Positions 1 to 7,490 of a stretch of DNA of 7,897 bases are shown one piece after another; position 1 is the stretch's first letter; each line of letters begins with the position of its first letter. The stretch comes from Chitinophagaceae bacterium. GTDB lineage: Bacteria; Bacteroidota; Bacteroidia; Chitinophagales; Chitinophagaceae. Position numbers and translations under genes: made by a program. The stretch lies in NCBI GenBank assembly GCA_947472635.1, contig CANJDY010000127.1:1-7897 (forward strand), given 5' to 3'. The notes beneath the pieces are model-generated. The model was not told where the DNA came from. It searched no databases and saw only the letters and a list, made by a program, of their open reading frames with translations.

Positions 1-1113
1 CTGGAAGAAAAAGTACACCAAACGGTATTGGAAATTAATTTAAATGCCCTCACGCATAATTTGAAAGCTTATCAGCAATTGTTGCAACCAGGTGTGCAAC
101 TGATGGCGATGGTAAAAGCCTTCAGCTATGGCAGTGGTGGTTTTGAGATTGCCAATTTATTACAGTTTCAACAGGTGGATTATTTGGCGGTTGCTTATGC
201 AGATGAGGGGGTTGAATTAAGGAGGGCAGGAATTAATTTACCGATTCTTGTTTTAAATCCTGAGGAGGCAACTTTCGATGTGCTAGTAAAATATCATTTG
301 GAACCGGAGTTATATTCCTTTGGTATTTTAAGTGGATTTCAACAATATTTGGAGCAATCAGGTGTTGCTAGTTACCCAGTGCATATCAAGTTGGATACCG
401 GCATGCATCGCTTGGGATTTGAAACCAAAGACTTGGTTGAATTAGGAAATCTATTGCAGACTTCGGGGCCATTTAAAGTACAGTCTGTTTTTTCCCATCT
501 AGCTGCCAGCGATTCGCCAGAACATGATTCGTTTACCAGATTACAAGCTGCTGAGTTTTTAAAAGGTTGTGAAATTTTGCAAACTGCACTTGGCTATTCT
601 TTTATTCGTCATATAGCCAATACTTCTTCAATACACCGACATCCTGCTTTGCAACTGGATATGGTTCGGTTAGGAATTGGGCTTTATGGAATAGATAACA
701 ACGTAGCTATGCAGTCGAAACTTAAAAATGTAAGTACTTTAAAAACCACCATTTCTCAAATTAAGAAGGTAGCGGCTGGCGAAAGTATTGGCTATAGTAG
801 AATGGGAAGGGCAAGTGCTGATACCTTGATAGCGACTGTTCGTATTGGTTATGCGGATGGTTATCCTAGGGTTTTGAGCAATGGGGTGGGTAGCATGTGG
901 GTCAAAGGTAATTTGGTCCCTGTTATTGGCAATGTATGTATGGATATGACCATGCTAGATATAACCGGAACTACTATCAAGGAAGGAGATGAAGTGATTG
1001 TGTTTGGGGAGTCCCTTCCAGTAGTTGATTTAGCCACAAGTGCTCAAACGATTGCTTACGAAATATTGACGGGCGTTTCACAGCGGGTAAAGCGGGTGTA
1101 TTTTGAAGAATAG
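1..1113 (+). CDS. alr: Alanine racemase domain, 3' part of a probable MurF-Alr fusion gene (5' end outside window)
   Basis: PLP-dependent alanine racemase, converting L-alanine to D-alanine for peptidoglycan in the cytoplasm. The reading frame is open to base 1 with no stop, and the first codons (LEEKVHQTVLEINLNAL) read like the linker into the racemase domain of Bacteroidota bifunctional MurF/alanine racemase proteins, so the true start lies upstream. A TTG at 28 could be taken as a start but sits inside this conserved stretch. Counting visible codons, the PLP lysine is K39 (MVKAFSYGSG, codon 115-117) and the catalytic tyrosine is Y265 (IGYSR, codon 793-795). This is exactly the K39/Y265 spacing of the Geobacillus enzyme. 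HIANTSS, DMVRLGIGLYG, IGYADGYPR and NVCMDMTMLDIT are also present, so the domain looks intact and active. The MurF half is inferred, since it is not in the window. lspA follows after a 54-base gap. Confidence 0.93.
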   Translation: MEEKVHQTVLEINLNALTHNLKAYQQLLQPGVQLMAMVKAFSYGSGGFEIANLLQFQQVDYLAVAYADEGVELRRAGINLPILVLNPEEATFDVLVKYHLEPELYSFGILSGFQQYLEQSGVASYPVHIKLDTGMHRLGFETKDLVELGNLLQTSGPFKVQSVFSHLAASDSPEHDSFTRLQAAEFLKGCEILQTALGYSFIRHIANTSSIHRHPALQLDMVRLGIGLYGIDNNVAMQSKLKNVSTLKTTISQIKKVAAGESIGYSRMGRASADTLIATVRIGYADGYPRVLSNGVGSMWVKGNLVPVIGNVCMDMTMLDITGTTIKEGDEVIVFGESLPVVDLATSAQTIAYEILTGVSQRVKRVYFEE

Positions 1114-1153
1114 GGACTTACCTCTCCTCCATAGCCTGAAACCATTTATCCAT

Positions 1154-1161
1154 TATCTTTG
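1154..1161 (+). promoter_or_regulatory. Bacteroidota-type -7 promoter element of lspA
   Basis: TATCTTTG matches the Bacteroidota sigma-A -7 consensus TAnnTTTG. It ends six bases before the ATG at 1168, so transcription would begin at or within a few bases of the start codon. I see no clear TTG -33 element about 19-21 bases upstream. The same 11-base core, TTATCTTTGCA, stands before gltX. Its presence argues that lspA has its own promoter although it lies only 54 bases behind the racemase gene. Confidence 0.6.
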
Positions 1162-1167
1162 CAACTT

Positions 1168-1848
1168 ATGATTAAAGCCAGACACGTAACATTTATTATT
1201 TTATTGGTTGTAGTAGCTGACCAGGCACTTAAATTCTACATTAAAACCAATTATTTTATGAACGAGCACCATAGTATTTTGGGAAATTGGTTTCGTTTGT
1301 ATTTCGTAGAAAACGAGGGGATGGCCTACGGATGGAAATTTGGTGGCGATGCCGGAAAAATGACACTTACTTTATTCAGGTTGGGCGCGGTTATTTTTGG
1401 TGTTTGGTACTTAGGTAGCATTATTCGAAAAAAGTATAATAAGGGGTTTGTTATTTGTGCCGCTTTAATTTTTGCAGGGGCATTGGGTAATTTGATAGAC
1501 AGTATGTTTTACGGGTTGATTTTTGAGGAGAGTGTGCAAGGATCTTATGCAGTGGCAAAAATGTTTCCAGCACATGGATATGCAGGTTTTCTGCATGGCA
1601 GAGTGGTAGACATGCTTTATTTTCCTATAATCAGTAACGTTCACTTTCCTTCGTGGGTACCAATTTGGGGTGGCGAGGAGTTTGAATTTTTTCGTCCCAT
1701 TTTCAATCTTGCAGATGCTGCCATTTCTTCGGGAGTCATAACAATTCTGTTATTCCAGAAAAAGTTTTTCAGTGATCAAAACCCTCCCGAAAATCACCAT
1801 ACACAAGAAACGGCTGCTGTGGTGAACGATGATGTACAGGTGCAATAA
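1168..1848 (+). CDS. lspA: Lipoprotein signal peptidase (signal peptidase II)
   Basis: Inner-membrane aspartic protease that cleaves the signal peptide from diacylated prolipoproteins. I prefer the ATG at 1168 (226 aa) over the in-frame TTG at 1159, because that TTG lies inside the TATCTTTG promoter element. Family motifs appear in order: DQALK (18-22) in the first membrane helix, VENEGMAYGW (47-56), GALGNLIDS (104-112), GRVVDMLYF (144-152) with catalytic Asp148, and FNLADAAIS (179-187) with catalytic Asp183. Four hydrophobic segments fit roughly 7-25, 66-86, 94-111 and 181-197. The protein is longer than the roughly 160-aa E. coli type: it has extra residues around 116-143 and 153-172 between the third and fourth helices, and a hydrophilic tail after 201. 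Enlarged LspA is usual in Bacteroidota. The usual Arg of GNxxDR is Ser112. Confidence 0.95.
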   Translation: MIKARHVTFIILLVVVADQALKFYIKTNYFMNEHHSILGNWFRLYFVENEGMAYGWKFGGDAGKMTLTLFRLGAVIFGVWYLGSIIRKKYNKGFVICAALIFAGALGNLIDSMFYGLIFEESVQGSYAVAKMFPAHGYAGFLHGRVVDMLYFPIISNVHFPSWVPIWGGEEFEFFRPIFNLADAAISSGVITILLFQKKFFSDQNPPENHHTQETAAVVNDDVQVQ

Positions 1849-1858
1849 TTTTTTACCC

Positions 1859-1873
1859 CTAAGTAGGACTTAG
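1859..1873. terminator. Small hairpin between convergent lspA and fumC (weak terminator candidate)
   Basis: CTAAGT-AGG-ACTTAG is a perfect 6-base inverted repeat with a 3-base loop, in the 21-base gap between the two convergent genes and overlapping the fumC stop codon. The stem is short and neither side has a proper T-run, so a role as a bidirectional terminator rests mainly on position. Confidence 0.25.
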
Positions 1874-3270
1874 TTAATCTTTCCAACCATATTGGCTGGA
1901 ATCACCCATGCATCAAATTCCTCAGGTGTAACATAGCCTAGCTTTACAGCCATTTCTTTTAATGTTGTGCCTTCTTTATGAGCTTTCTGTGCAATTTCAG
2001 CAGCTTTATAGTAACCAATCTTTGTGTTGAGAGAAGTGACTAGCATCAGGCTATTGTCTACATGCTTTTTAATATTTGATTCAATCGGTGCCAGCCCAAT
2101 TGCGCATTTGTCGTTGAAAGAAACGCAGCCATCTCCAATAAGTCGGGCACTGTGTAGGAAATTATAGATCATTACTGGTTTAAAGACATTGAGTTCAAAA
2201 TGCCCCATGCTTCCGCCAATTCCGATGGTAACATCATTTCCCATTACCTGTGCGGCAATCATGGTTAAGGCTTCACATTGGGTTGGATTTACCTTTCCTG
2301 GCATGATAGAAGATCCAGGCTCATTGTCTGGAATATATATTTCACCTATGCCCGACCGTGGGCCTGAAGAAAGCATACGGATATCATTGGCAATTTTCAT
2401 CAAACTTACGGCCACTGTTTTTAGTGCTCCATGGGCTTCTACAATAGCATCATGGGCTGCCAGCGCCTCAAATTTATTTTCAGCAGTAATAAATGGCAAG
2501 CCGGTTAAGGAGGCAATATGTTTCGCTACATTTTCAGAATAGCCTTCTGGAGTATTGATGCCGGTGCCTACAGCGGTACCACCCAATGCCAATTCCCCAA
2601 GATGTTCCAGTGTATTGCGGATAGCTTTTAATCCATGATTCAGTTGTGATACATAGCCGCTGAATTCTTGTCCCACCGTTAAGGGAGTAGCATCCATAAA
2701 ATGGGTACGGCCAATCTTTACTACTTGCATATACGCCTTTGATTTAGCAGCAAGGGTATCCCTTAATTTTTCAATGCCTGGGATGGTGGTTTCCATTAAT
2801 ATTTTATATGCAGCAATATGCATGGCCGTAGGAAAAGTATCGTTGCTAGATTGCGATTTATTGACATCATCATTGGGGTGTAAAAATTTTTCTTTATCCG
2901 CTAGTTTGCCACCGTTCATAACATGTCCGCGATAAGCCACTACCTCATTTACATTCATATTGCTTTGCGTGCCACTTCCGGTTTGCCATACTACCAGCGG
3001 AAACCATTTATCCAATTTGCCTGCAAGGATTTCATCGCATACAATTCCGATGAGGTCAGCTTTTTCTTGTGGTAATACACCTGCATCCAAATTGGTTAAA
3101 GCGGCCGCCTTTTTTAAATAGGCAAAGGCCTTGATAATCTCCTTGGGCATTTTATTAATATCCTCCGCAATTTTAAAATTATCAATACTACGCTGGGTTT
3201 GTGCACCAAAATATGCATCTGCGGGTACTTTTACCTCACCCATAGTATCTTTTTCTATTCTATATTCCAT
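1870..3270 (-). CDS. fumC: Fumarate hydratase, class II
   Basis: Iron-independent class II fumarase, a cytoplasmic homotetramer interconverting fumarate and L-malate in the TCA cycle. At 466 aa it has the normal family length. Motifs in order: [15 protein letters not shown] (96-110), [19 protein letters not shown] (131-149), [16 protein letters not shown] (187-202) with the conserved His190, [12 protein letters not shown] (230-241), and the fumarase/aspartase signature [11 protein letters not shown] (319-329) carrying the catalytic serine loop. The GTGINTP and [10 protein letters not shown] wording favours fumarase over aspartase or argininosuccinate lyase. The start ATG gives the usual N-terminus, [16 protein letters not shown]. 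It is a single gene, convergent with lspA and divergent from the metallophosphoesterase gene, with its own -7 element upstream at 3303-3310. Confidence 0.97.
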   Translation of the reverse strand: MEYRIEKDTMGEVKVPADAYFGAQTQRSIDNFKIAEDINKMPKEIIKAFAYLKKAAALTNLDAGVLPQEKADLIGIVCDEILAGKLDKWFPLVVWQTGSGTQSNMNVNEVVAYRGHVMNGGKLADKEKFLHPNDDVNKSQSSNDTFPTAMHIAAYKILMETTIPGIEKLRDTLAAKSKAYMQVVKIGRTHFMDATPLTVGQEFSGYVSQLNHGLKAIRNTLEHLGELALGGTAVGTGINTPEGYSENVAKHIASLTGLPFITAENKFEALAAHDAIVEAHGALKTVAVSLMKIANDIRMLSSGPRSGIGEIYIPDNEPGSSIMPGKVNPTQCEALTMIAAQVMGNDVTIGIGGSMGHFELNVFKPVMIYNFLHSARLIGDGCVSFNDKCAIGLAPIESNIKKHVDNSLMLVTSLNTKIGYYKAAEIAQKAHKEGTTLKEMAVKLGYVTPEEFDAWVIPANMVGKIN

Positions 3271-3302
3271 TAGGACAATATTTAAAGGTTGATTATTGGA
3301 TA

Positions 3303-3310
3303 CAAAGTTA
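3303..3310 (-). promoter_or_regulatory. Bacteroidota-type -7 promoter element of fumC
   Basis: On the minus strand this reads TAACTTTG, a full match to TAnnTTTG. Transcription would start around 3296-3299, giving a short leader of roughly 26-30 bases before the fumC ATG. No clear -33 TTG and no Shine-Dalgarno sequence are visible, which is common in this phylum. Confidence 0.5.
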
Positions 3311-3513
3311 CTTGTTGAAGCATAGAATTGGGCATCTTTTCAGATTATTTTACCTTCAACCCTTTGATAGGGTATATTATATTTTTCAGAGGGAATCTAT
3401 TTTTATTTACCTTGAACTCCAATTATATGTATAACCATCGTGGTCCTTTGGGGTGTTTTCCTATTGAATGATAGCACGAAAGTATCGGTTAATCAGATTC
3501 GTTGATTCATCAG

Positions 3514-3546
3514 CCAATATCAATTGGAATTGGGGTTCTACCCCGA
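3514..3546 (+). repeat. Overlapping inverted repeats upstream of the metallophosphoesterase gene
   Basis: TTGGGGT-TCT-ACCCCGA (3530-3546) forms a 7-pair stem including one G-T pair. Just before it, CCAAT (3514-3518) can pair with ATTGG at 3523-3527 or with a second ATTGG at 3529-3533. The second pairing would break the GC-rich stem. The structures are seen in the sequence; any role in regulating the downstream gene is conjecture. Confidence 0.3.
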
Positions 3547-3585
3547 ACGGAAAGGAACTAGTTGTTAAAATTACAATTGCTAAGT

Positions 3586-3593
3586 AAAAAGGA
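3586..3593 (+). promoter_or_regulatory. Probable ribosome binding region deciding the ATG at 3598
   Basis: The purine-rich AAAAAGGA lies four bases before the ATG at 3598. It supports that ATG as the start rather than the in-frame TTG at 3562, which has no comparable sequence upstream. The spacing is shorter than typical for a Shine-Dalgarno site. Confidence 0.45.
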
Positions 3594-3597
3594 TAGT

Positions 3598-4419
3598 ATG
3601 AAAAGAAGCGAATTTATTAAATATGCATCTACGGTTGCTATCATTGTAGCTGGAGGAGATGTTCTTCATGCAAGCGAATTGAATTGGAACGACTGGAAAA
3701 AGGGTAAGAAAGTTAAGCTACGCTTTGTTGTTGCATCCGATGGACATTATGGTCAAAAGGGAACCGATTTTAAAAAGCATTTCGAAACCCTTGTTACCCG
3801 CATCAATGAAGAACACGCCACTAATCCATTTGCATTTTGCATGATCAATGGTGACATTATTCATGACGACAAGGCTTTTTTCCCAGCAGCTAAAGAAGCC
3901 TTGGATAAACTGGCACTTACCTATTATGTGAGCCAGGGAAACCACGATAAGGTTACCCCGCAGGAATGGGAAACTATCTGGAATATGCCTGTCAATCTTG
4001 ATTTTACTGTGGGTAAAAATTCTTTTTTAATAGCTACCACTTCCAATGAAACGGGGACTTACCTATGTCCAAATGTAAGTTGGATTTCGGCACAATTGGA
4101 AAAACACCACGCCCAAAAAAATGTATTTATTTTTATACATATCAATCCAGGTAAACTAACGAAGCATGCAGTGGATTGTCCTGAATTGTTTGACATTTTT
4201 GCAAAGCACAAAAATATCAAAGCTGTTTTTAATGGGCACGATCATAATGAAGAAGGGATAAAGGTAAAGAATGAAATACCCTTCATTTTTGATGCACATT
4301 TTGGTGGAGACTGGGGCACTGCCTATCGTGGATTTCGGGTGGTGGAATTGATGAGTGACAATTCAGTGCTTACCTATGTTATGAATCCTATTGATAAAAT
4401 AAACGAGGTTACATTTTAA
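3598..4419 (+). CDS. Exported calcineurin-like metallophosphoesterase
   Basis: Metal-dependent phosphoesterase (Metallophos superfamily) of 273 aa from the preferred ATG. All hallmark metal-binding motifs are present: DGH (Asp48, His50), NGD (84-86), GNHD (114-117), a lone His181 in FIHINP, and GHDH (213-216), so a two-metal active site looks complete. The N-terminus, MKRSEFIKYAS followed by a hydrophobic run to about residue 23 and LHAS, resembles a signal peptide. KRSEFIK is close to a twin-arginine motif, with Lys-Arg in place of Arg-Arg. Periplasmic or surface export is therefore inferred, by Tat or Sec. The substrate cannot be told from the sequence: related proteins hydrolyse cyclic nucleotides, nucleotides or other phosphoesters. 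It converges on the enoyl-CoA hydratase gene with only 26 bases between stops and no convincing terminator. Confidence 0.88.
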   Translation: MKRSEFIKYASTVAIIVAGGDVLHASELNWNDWKKGKKVKLRFVVASDGHYGQKGTDFKKHFETLVTRINEEHATNPFAFCMINGDIIHDDKAFFPAAKEALDKLALTYYVSQGNHDKVTPQEWETIWNMPVNLDFTVGKNSFLIATTSNETGTYLCPNVSWISAQLEKHHAQKNVFIFIHINPGKLTKHAVDCPELFDIFAKHKNIKAVFNGHDHNEEGIKVKNEIPFIFDAHFGGDWGTAYRGFRVVELMSDNSVLTYVMNPIDKINEVTF

Positions 4420-4445
4420 ATTATCAACGAAACTGGCTCTAATAT

Positions 4446-5225
4446 TTACTTTCCTGTAAATGAAGGTGTGCGTTTTTCAAGAAATGCGCGGGTGCCTTCT
4501 TTTCTGTCCTCCGTGTCAAAGCATTCCCCAAATGCAGCGTTTTCAGTTTTGTATCCATTATTGTTTTTATCATAAACCGCATTCACAGATTGAATGCATG
4601 CTGAAATGGCAATGGGCGCTTTTGTATTAATCAGGGACAAAATGGAGATTGTTTTATTCATCAACTCTGCTTCAGGCACCACATAGTTTACTAGTCCGTA
4701 TTGAAGCGCCGTAGTGGCATTAACCATGATGCCGCTTATCATTAATTCAAGTGCTCGTCCCTTGCCTATTAATTGGGTCAATCGTTGAGTGCCTCCGTAA
4801 CCGGGCAGTAGTCCTAGGTTGATTTCTGGCTGTCCAAATTTTGCATTTTCTGAAGCGATGCGGAAATGGCAAGCCATTGCCAACTCACAGCCTCCACCTA
4901 ATGCAAATCCATTGATCGCTGCTGCGATGGGCTTTTTACTGTTTTCTATTCTAAAAAAAATATCCTGACCTCTTTTTGATAAATCCATCGCTTCAGTTTT
5001 GGTTAAACCGGAAAACTCAGCAATATCCGCTCCTGCTACAAAAGCTTTTGTACCTGCACCGGTGATGATAGCCGATTGAATTGCATTGTTATCATAAATT
5101 TCGTGTAATGCCTTTTCTAATTCGGACAGCACCAACGCATTTAATGCATTTAATTTTTCCGGGCGGTTAATGGTAATAATAAAGATGCCATTTGCTAGGG
5201 AAGTGACTAAGGTGGAGTAGTTCAT
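4446..5225 (-). CDS. Enoyl-CoA hydratase/isomerase family protein (crotonase)
   Basis: Crotonase-fold enzyme of 259 aa acting on acyl-CoA thioesters in the cytoplasm. The pattern fits a true enoyl-CoA hydratase: NRPEKLNALN (20-29), the oxyanion-hole segment AFVAGADIAEF (61-71), NGFALGGGCELAMAC (105-119) with Glu114, and GQPEINLGLLPGYGGTQRL (131-149) with Glu134. The two glutamates are 20 residues apart, as in rat crotonase (Glu144/Glu164). Hydration of a short-chain 2-enoyl-CoA, for example crotonyl-CoA, is the likeliest reaction. Chain-length preference and pathway (beta-oxidation, butyrate-type or amino-acid breakdown) are not readable. It is last in the gltX, B12-domain, crotonase series, 56 bases after the B12-domain gene. 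An A-rich stretch (AAAAATAAC) precedes the ATG and no promoter is visible in the gap, so read-through transcription is likely. Confidence 0.92.
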   Translation of the reverse strand: MNYSTLVTSLANGIFIITINRPEKLNALNALVLSELEKALHEIYDNNAIQSAIITGAGTKAFVAGADIAEFSGLTKTEAMDLSKRGQDIFFRIENSKKPIAAAINGFALGGGCELAMACHFRIASENAKFGQPEINLGLLPGYGGTQRLTQLIGKGRALELMISGIMVNATTALQYGLVNYVVPEAELMNKTISILSLINTKAPIAISACIQSVNAVYDKNNNGYKTENAAFGECFDTEDRKEGTRAFLEKRTPSFTGK

Positions 5226-5281
5226 TTAGTTATTTTTAACATGCTATTCAACGGCTTTGTTATAAATCTTTTTATGGCAAT

Positions 5282-5701
5282 TTAAAAATCTCTGTGGGTA
5301 GCCACCCATTGTAGTATGTAATCGGTAATTATTGCAGTAGTGGTTCCGGGAGGAAATAGTTCTCCCACACCCATTTTATTTAATTCTTTCATATCATCTT
5401 CTGGGATAATGCCGCCGCCTGTTAGTAGTACGTCATTCATCTTCCTATCTTTCATTAATTGAATGATTTTTGGAAAAACGGTATTGTGCGCGCCACTTAA
5501 TATGCTAATTCCGATTGCATCCACATCTTCCTGCAATGCTGTATTGACAACCATTTCAGGCGTCTGTCGTAGACCAGTATAGATCACCTCCATTCCGGCG
5601 TCTCTTAAAGCAGTGGCGATTATTTTAGCGCCACGATCATGACCATCCAAACCTACTTTTGCAACTAGCACACGAATGGGGCGTTTCCTTTCTACTTTCA
5701 T
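5282..5701 (-). CDS. Stand-alone cobalamin-binding domain, methylmalonyl-CoA mutase C-terminal/small-subunit type
   Basis: This 139-aa protein is the B12-binding domain of acyl-CoA mutases without the catalytic TIM-barrel domain. The base-off/His-on cobalamin signature is complete: DGHDRG (19-24) with His21 as the expected lower cobalt ligand, SIL (66-68), and GGG (95-97). The surrounding sequence ([30 protein letters not shown]) is typical of methylmalonyl-CoA mutase C-terminal domains rather than methionine synthase. I choose the ATG at 5701. A longer frame starting at 5752 adds 17 residues unlike the family and overlaps the end of gltX. Split mutases with separate small subunits are known, for example in archaea, so this probably works with a large subunit encoded elsewhere. 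The partner and substrate (methylmalonyl-, isobutyryl- or another acyl-CoA) are unknown. It lies 40 bases after gltX. Confidence 0.9.
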   Translation of the reverse strand: MKVERKRPIRVLVAKVGLDGHDRGAKIIATALRDAGMEVIYTGLRQTPEMVVNTALQEDVDAIGISILSGAHNTVFPKIIQLMKDRKMNDVLLTGGGIIPEDDMKELNKMGVGELFPPGTTTAIITDYILQWVATHRDF

Positions 5702-5741
5702 GGCGGTTATTTTAAAAATATATAAGTGAATGAAGGGTGTT

Positions 5742-7274
5742 TTAAGCTTCAAAAACCTTCAGGGCATTTTCAATTCTTTGCAGGGTAACTATTTTTCCAA
5801 TGGCTGCTGCAATGATGAATACACCTGGCCCCATTTTGCTACCTACTAGGAATACCCGGAAAATCATTTGTAGCTCTCCTACTTTGATATTTTTTTCTGT
5901 AGCAATTTGTTTAAAAATTGCTTCAATAGAAAGCTCATCCCAACTTTCAAGTTGTTGTAACTGGCTGGTTAAAAGGTGAAAATAGTCTCTTTTGCTTTCA
6001 TCCCATTTTGGTTTCACAGCAGCTTCATCAAAGGAAGTAGGAGATTGAAAGAAGAAAACACCCTGCGTGTAAAAATCGGGGAGTAAAGTACACCGCTCCT
6101 TGATTAAATTCATTACCTCGCCAAGATAACGTTCATCAATATTCGAAATTCCATTGATTTCAAAGATTGCTTTCACTCTTTCCTGATAGTTATCGATATC
6201 AAGTTTTTTGATCCATTCGTGGTTGAACCATTTTGCTTTTTCAAAATCAAATTTTGCACCGCCTTTATGAACTCTTTCAATGCTGAATTTTTCTACCAGT
6301 TCCTCTAGTGAAAATAGTTCCTGTTCTGTTCCATCATTCCAGCCCAATACGGCTAGCAAATTGATGAATGCCTCCGGCAAAAAACCCAATTCCTTAAACC
6401 CTTTGGTTACCTCATGGGTAATAGGATCTGTCCAATCCATAGCGTAAACGGGAAAGCCTAATCGATCTCCGTCGCGCTTACTAAGTTTTCCATTTCCATC
6501 TGGTTTCAGTATCAGCGGAAGATGGGCCCAATGGGGCATTTTATCAAGACCAAATAAATATTTCCACAAAAGAATATGCACGGGCGCGCTCGGCAGCCAC
6601 TCTTCTCCCCTAAAAGCATGACTAATTTTCATTAGATGGTCATCTATAACCACCGCAAGGTGGTAGGTAGGCATTCCATCTGCTTTGAGGAGCACCTTGT
6701 CATCAACCATATTGGTATCAAATTCTAGCTCGCCCCTAATCATATCTGTAAAGTGAACCAGTTCATTGGGGTTTACTTTGATACGAATTACATAGGGCGT
6801 TCCAGCATCAAGTAATGCTTTTGTTTCTTCTGGGGATAATCGAAGTGAATTATTCATGCCCATCCGAACATGGTGATCATATTGCAAACTGTTGCTGCCT
6901 GAAGCTTTTAGCTTTTCGCGCATGTCCTCCAGTTCTGCTGAAGTATCAAAGGCGTAATAGGCATTTCCTTGCTGGATAAGTTGGTCGGCATATTGGCGAT
7001 AACTAGCCTTTCTTTCACTCTGCCTATAGGGCATATAAGGTCCTCCGTGTTGCACACTTTCATCCGGTATAAGCCCACACCAATCTAGACAGTCGAAAAT
7101 ATATTTCTCTGCGCCTTCCACCCATCTTGTCTGATCGGTATCTTCCACCCGAACTATAAAATCGCCGGCGTGTTTTTTTGCATATAAATAATTAAATAGT
7201 ACGGTCCTAACACCGCCTAAATGCAAGCCACCGGTTGGGCTGGGTGCAAATCGAACTCTTACTTTATTGAACAT
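5742..7274 (-). CDS. gltX: Glutamyl-tRNA synthetase
   Basis: Class I aminoacyl-tRNA synthetase charging tRNA-Glu with glutamate in the cytoplasm; 510 aa, normal for the family. Visible motifs are the HIGH-type HLGG (18-21) within [27 protein letters not shown] (41-50), and the KMSKS-type KLSKR (263-267). The C-terminal half, from about 340, is the helical anticodon-binding region. The stretch around 105-120 ([15 protein letters not shown]) lacks the cysteines that hold zinc in E. coli GltX, so this is a zinc-free version, as in many bacteria. HLGG with KLSKR and the length favour GluRS over GlnRS. Whether it is discriminating or also charges tRNA-Gln cannot be judged here. A TATCTTTG promoter element ends four bases before the ATG, predicting a leaderless mRNA. 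It is first gene of a probable three-gene transcript. Confidence 0.97.
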   Translation of the reverse strand: MFNKVRVRFAPSPTGGLHLGGVRTVLFNYLYAKKHAGDFIVRVEDTDQTRWVEGAEKYIFDCLDWCGLIPDESVQHGGPYMPYRQSERKASYRQYADQLIQQGNAYYAFDTSAELEDMREKLKASGSNSLQYDHHVRMGMNNSLRLSPEETKALLDAGTPYVIRIKVNPNELVHFTDMIRGELEFDTNMVDDKVLLKADGMPTYHLAVVIDDHLMKISHAFRGEEWLPSAPVHILLWKYLFGLDKMPHWAHLPLILKPDGNGKLSKRDGDRLGFPVYAMDWTDPITHEVTKGFKELGFLPEAFINLLAVLGWNDGTEQELFSLEELVEKFSIERVHKGGAKFDFEKAKWFNHEWIKKLDIDNYQERVKAIFEINGISNIDERYLGEVMNLIKERCTLLPDFYTQGVFFFQSPTSFDEAAVKPKWDESKRDYFHLLTSQLQQLESWDELSIEAIFKQIATEKNIKVGELQMIFRVFLVGSKMGPGVFIIAAAIGKIVTLQRIENALKVFEA

Positions 7275-7278
7275 ACTG

Positions 7279-7286
7279 CAAAGATA
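7279..7286 (-). promoter_or_regulatory. Bacteroidota-type -7 promoter element of gltX
   Basis: The minus strand reads TATCTTTG, a full match to TAnnTTTG, with only CAGT between it and the gltX ATG. Transcription should begin at or next to the start codon. No clear TTG -33 element is visible. This is probably the promoter for gltX and the two genes behind it. Confidence 0.62.
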
Positions 7287-7490
7287 AGCCAGTAGAGAAA
7301 TGAAAGGAAAAGAAAATCGGAGCTACTGCCTAGCCCAATAGGCTATATTACAATTAACAGGAAGTTTTTGATAAGCTCATCCTAGTAAATTAGGCTACAA
7401 CTGAATTGATAAGTGAGGGTTTACTATGCCTATGTAGTGCACTTAGAGGTTATTCTGACTTTTTGAGGATAGCGCTAGGTAGATAATGTT

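Larger units (their letters stand above)
3271..3597. other. Divergent intergenic region, 327 bp, between fumC and the metallophosphoesterase gene
   Basis: No coding frame worth calling and no tRNA-like or other RNA gene is recognisable. The left end carries the fumC promoter. Two small hairpins are visible: ACCCT-TTGAT-AGGGT (3359-3373) and the GC-rich one at 3530-3546. No TAnnTTTG element for the rightward gene is present. The nearest match is TACAATTG at 3572-3579, with one mismatch. Confidence 0.6.

Noticed and set aside
2189..2542. 117-codon open frame on the plus strand
   Set aside because: It lies wholly antisense to fumC over its conserved motifs; its sequence resembles no protein I recognise and there is no promoter or ribosome site.
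3359..3373. Hairpin ACCCT-TTGAT-AGGGT followed by T-rich sequence, as a terminator
   Set aside because: No plus-strand gene ends here (fumC reads away), so there is nothing for it to terminate; the stem is only 5 pairs.
3562..3597. TTG at 3562 as the metallophosphoesterase start
   Set aside because: The ATG at 3598 has a purine-rich site before it and gives a clean signal-peptide-like N-terminus; the extra 12 residues would bury the signal.
3718..3945. 75-codon open frame on the minus strand
   Set aside because: It is antisense to the metallophosphoesterase motifs; the plus-strand frame has all family signatures.
4444..4461. Hairpin ATTTAC-TTTCCT-GTAAAT at the convergent end of the metallophosphoesterase and crotonase genes
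   Set aside because: The stem is AT-rich and only 6 pairs, without a T-run, and lies mostly inside the crotonase coding end; too weak to call a terminator.
5702..5752. Longer N-terminus for the B12-binding protein, starting in the gltX 3' end
   Set aside because: The 17 added residues are unlike the family, overlap gltX, and conserved sequence begins just after the ATG at 5701.
7328..7477. Small inverted repeats and a TAGCGCTA palindrome, plus recurring AATAGGC/TAGGCTA words, between gltX and the SGNH gene
   Set aside because: Stems are 4-5 pairs without T-runs and the repeated words are short and irregularly spaced; not distinguishable from chance.
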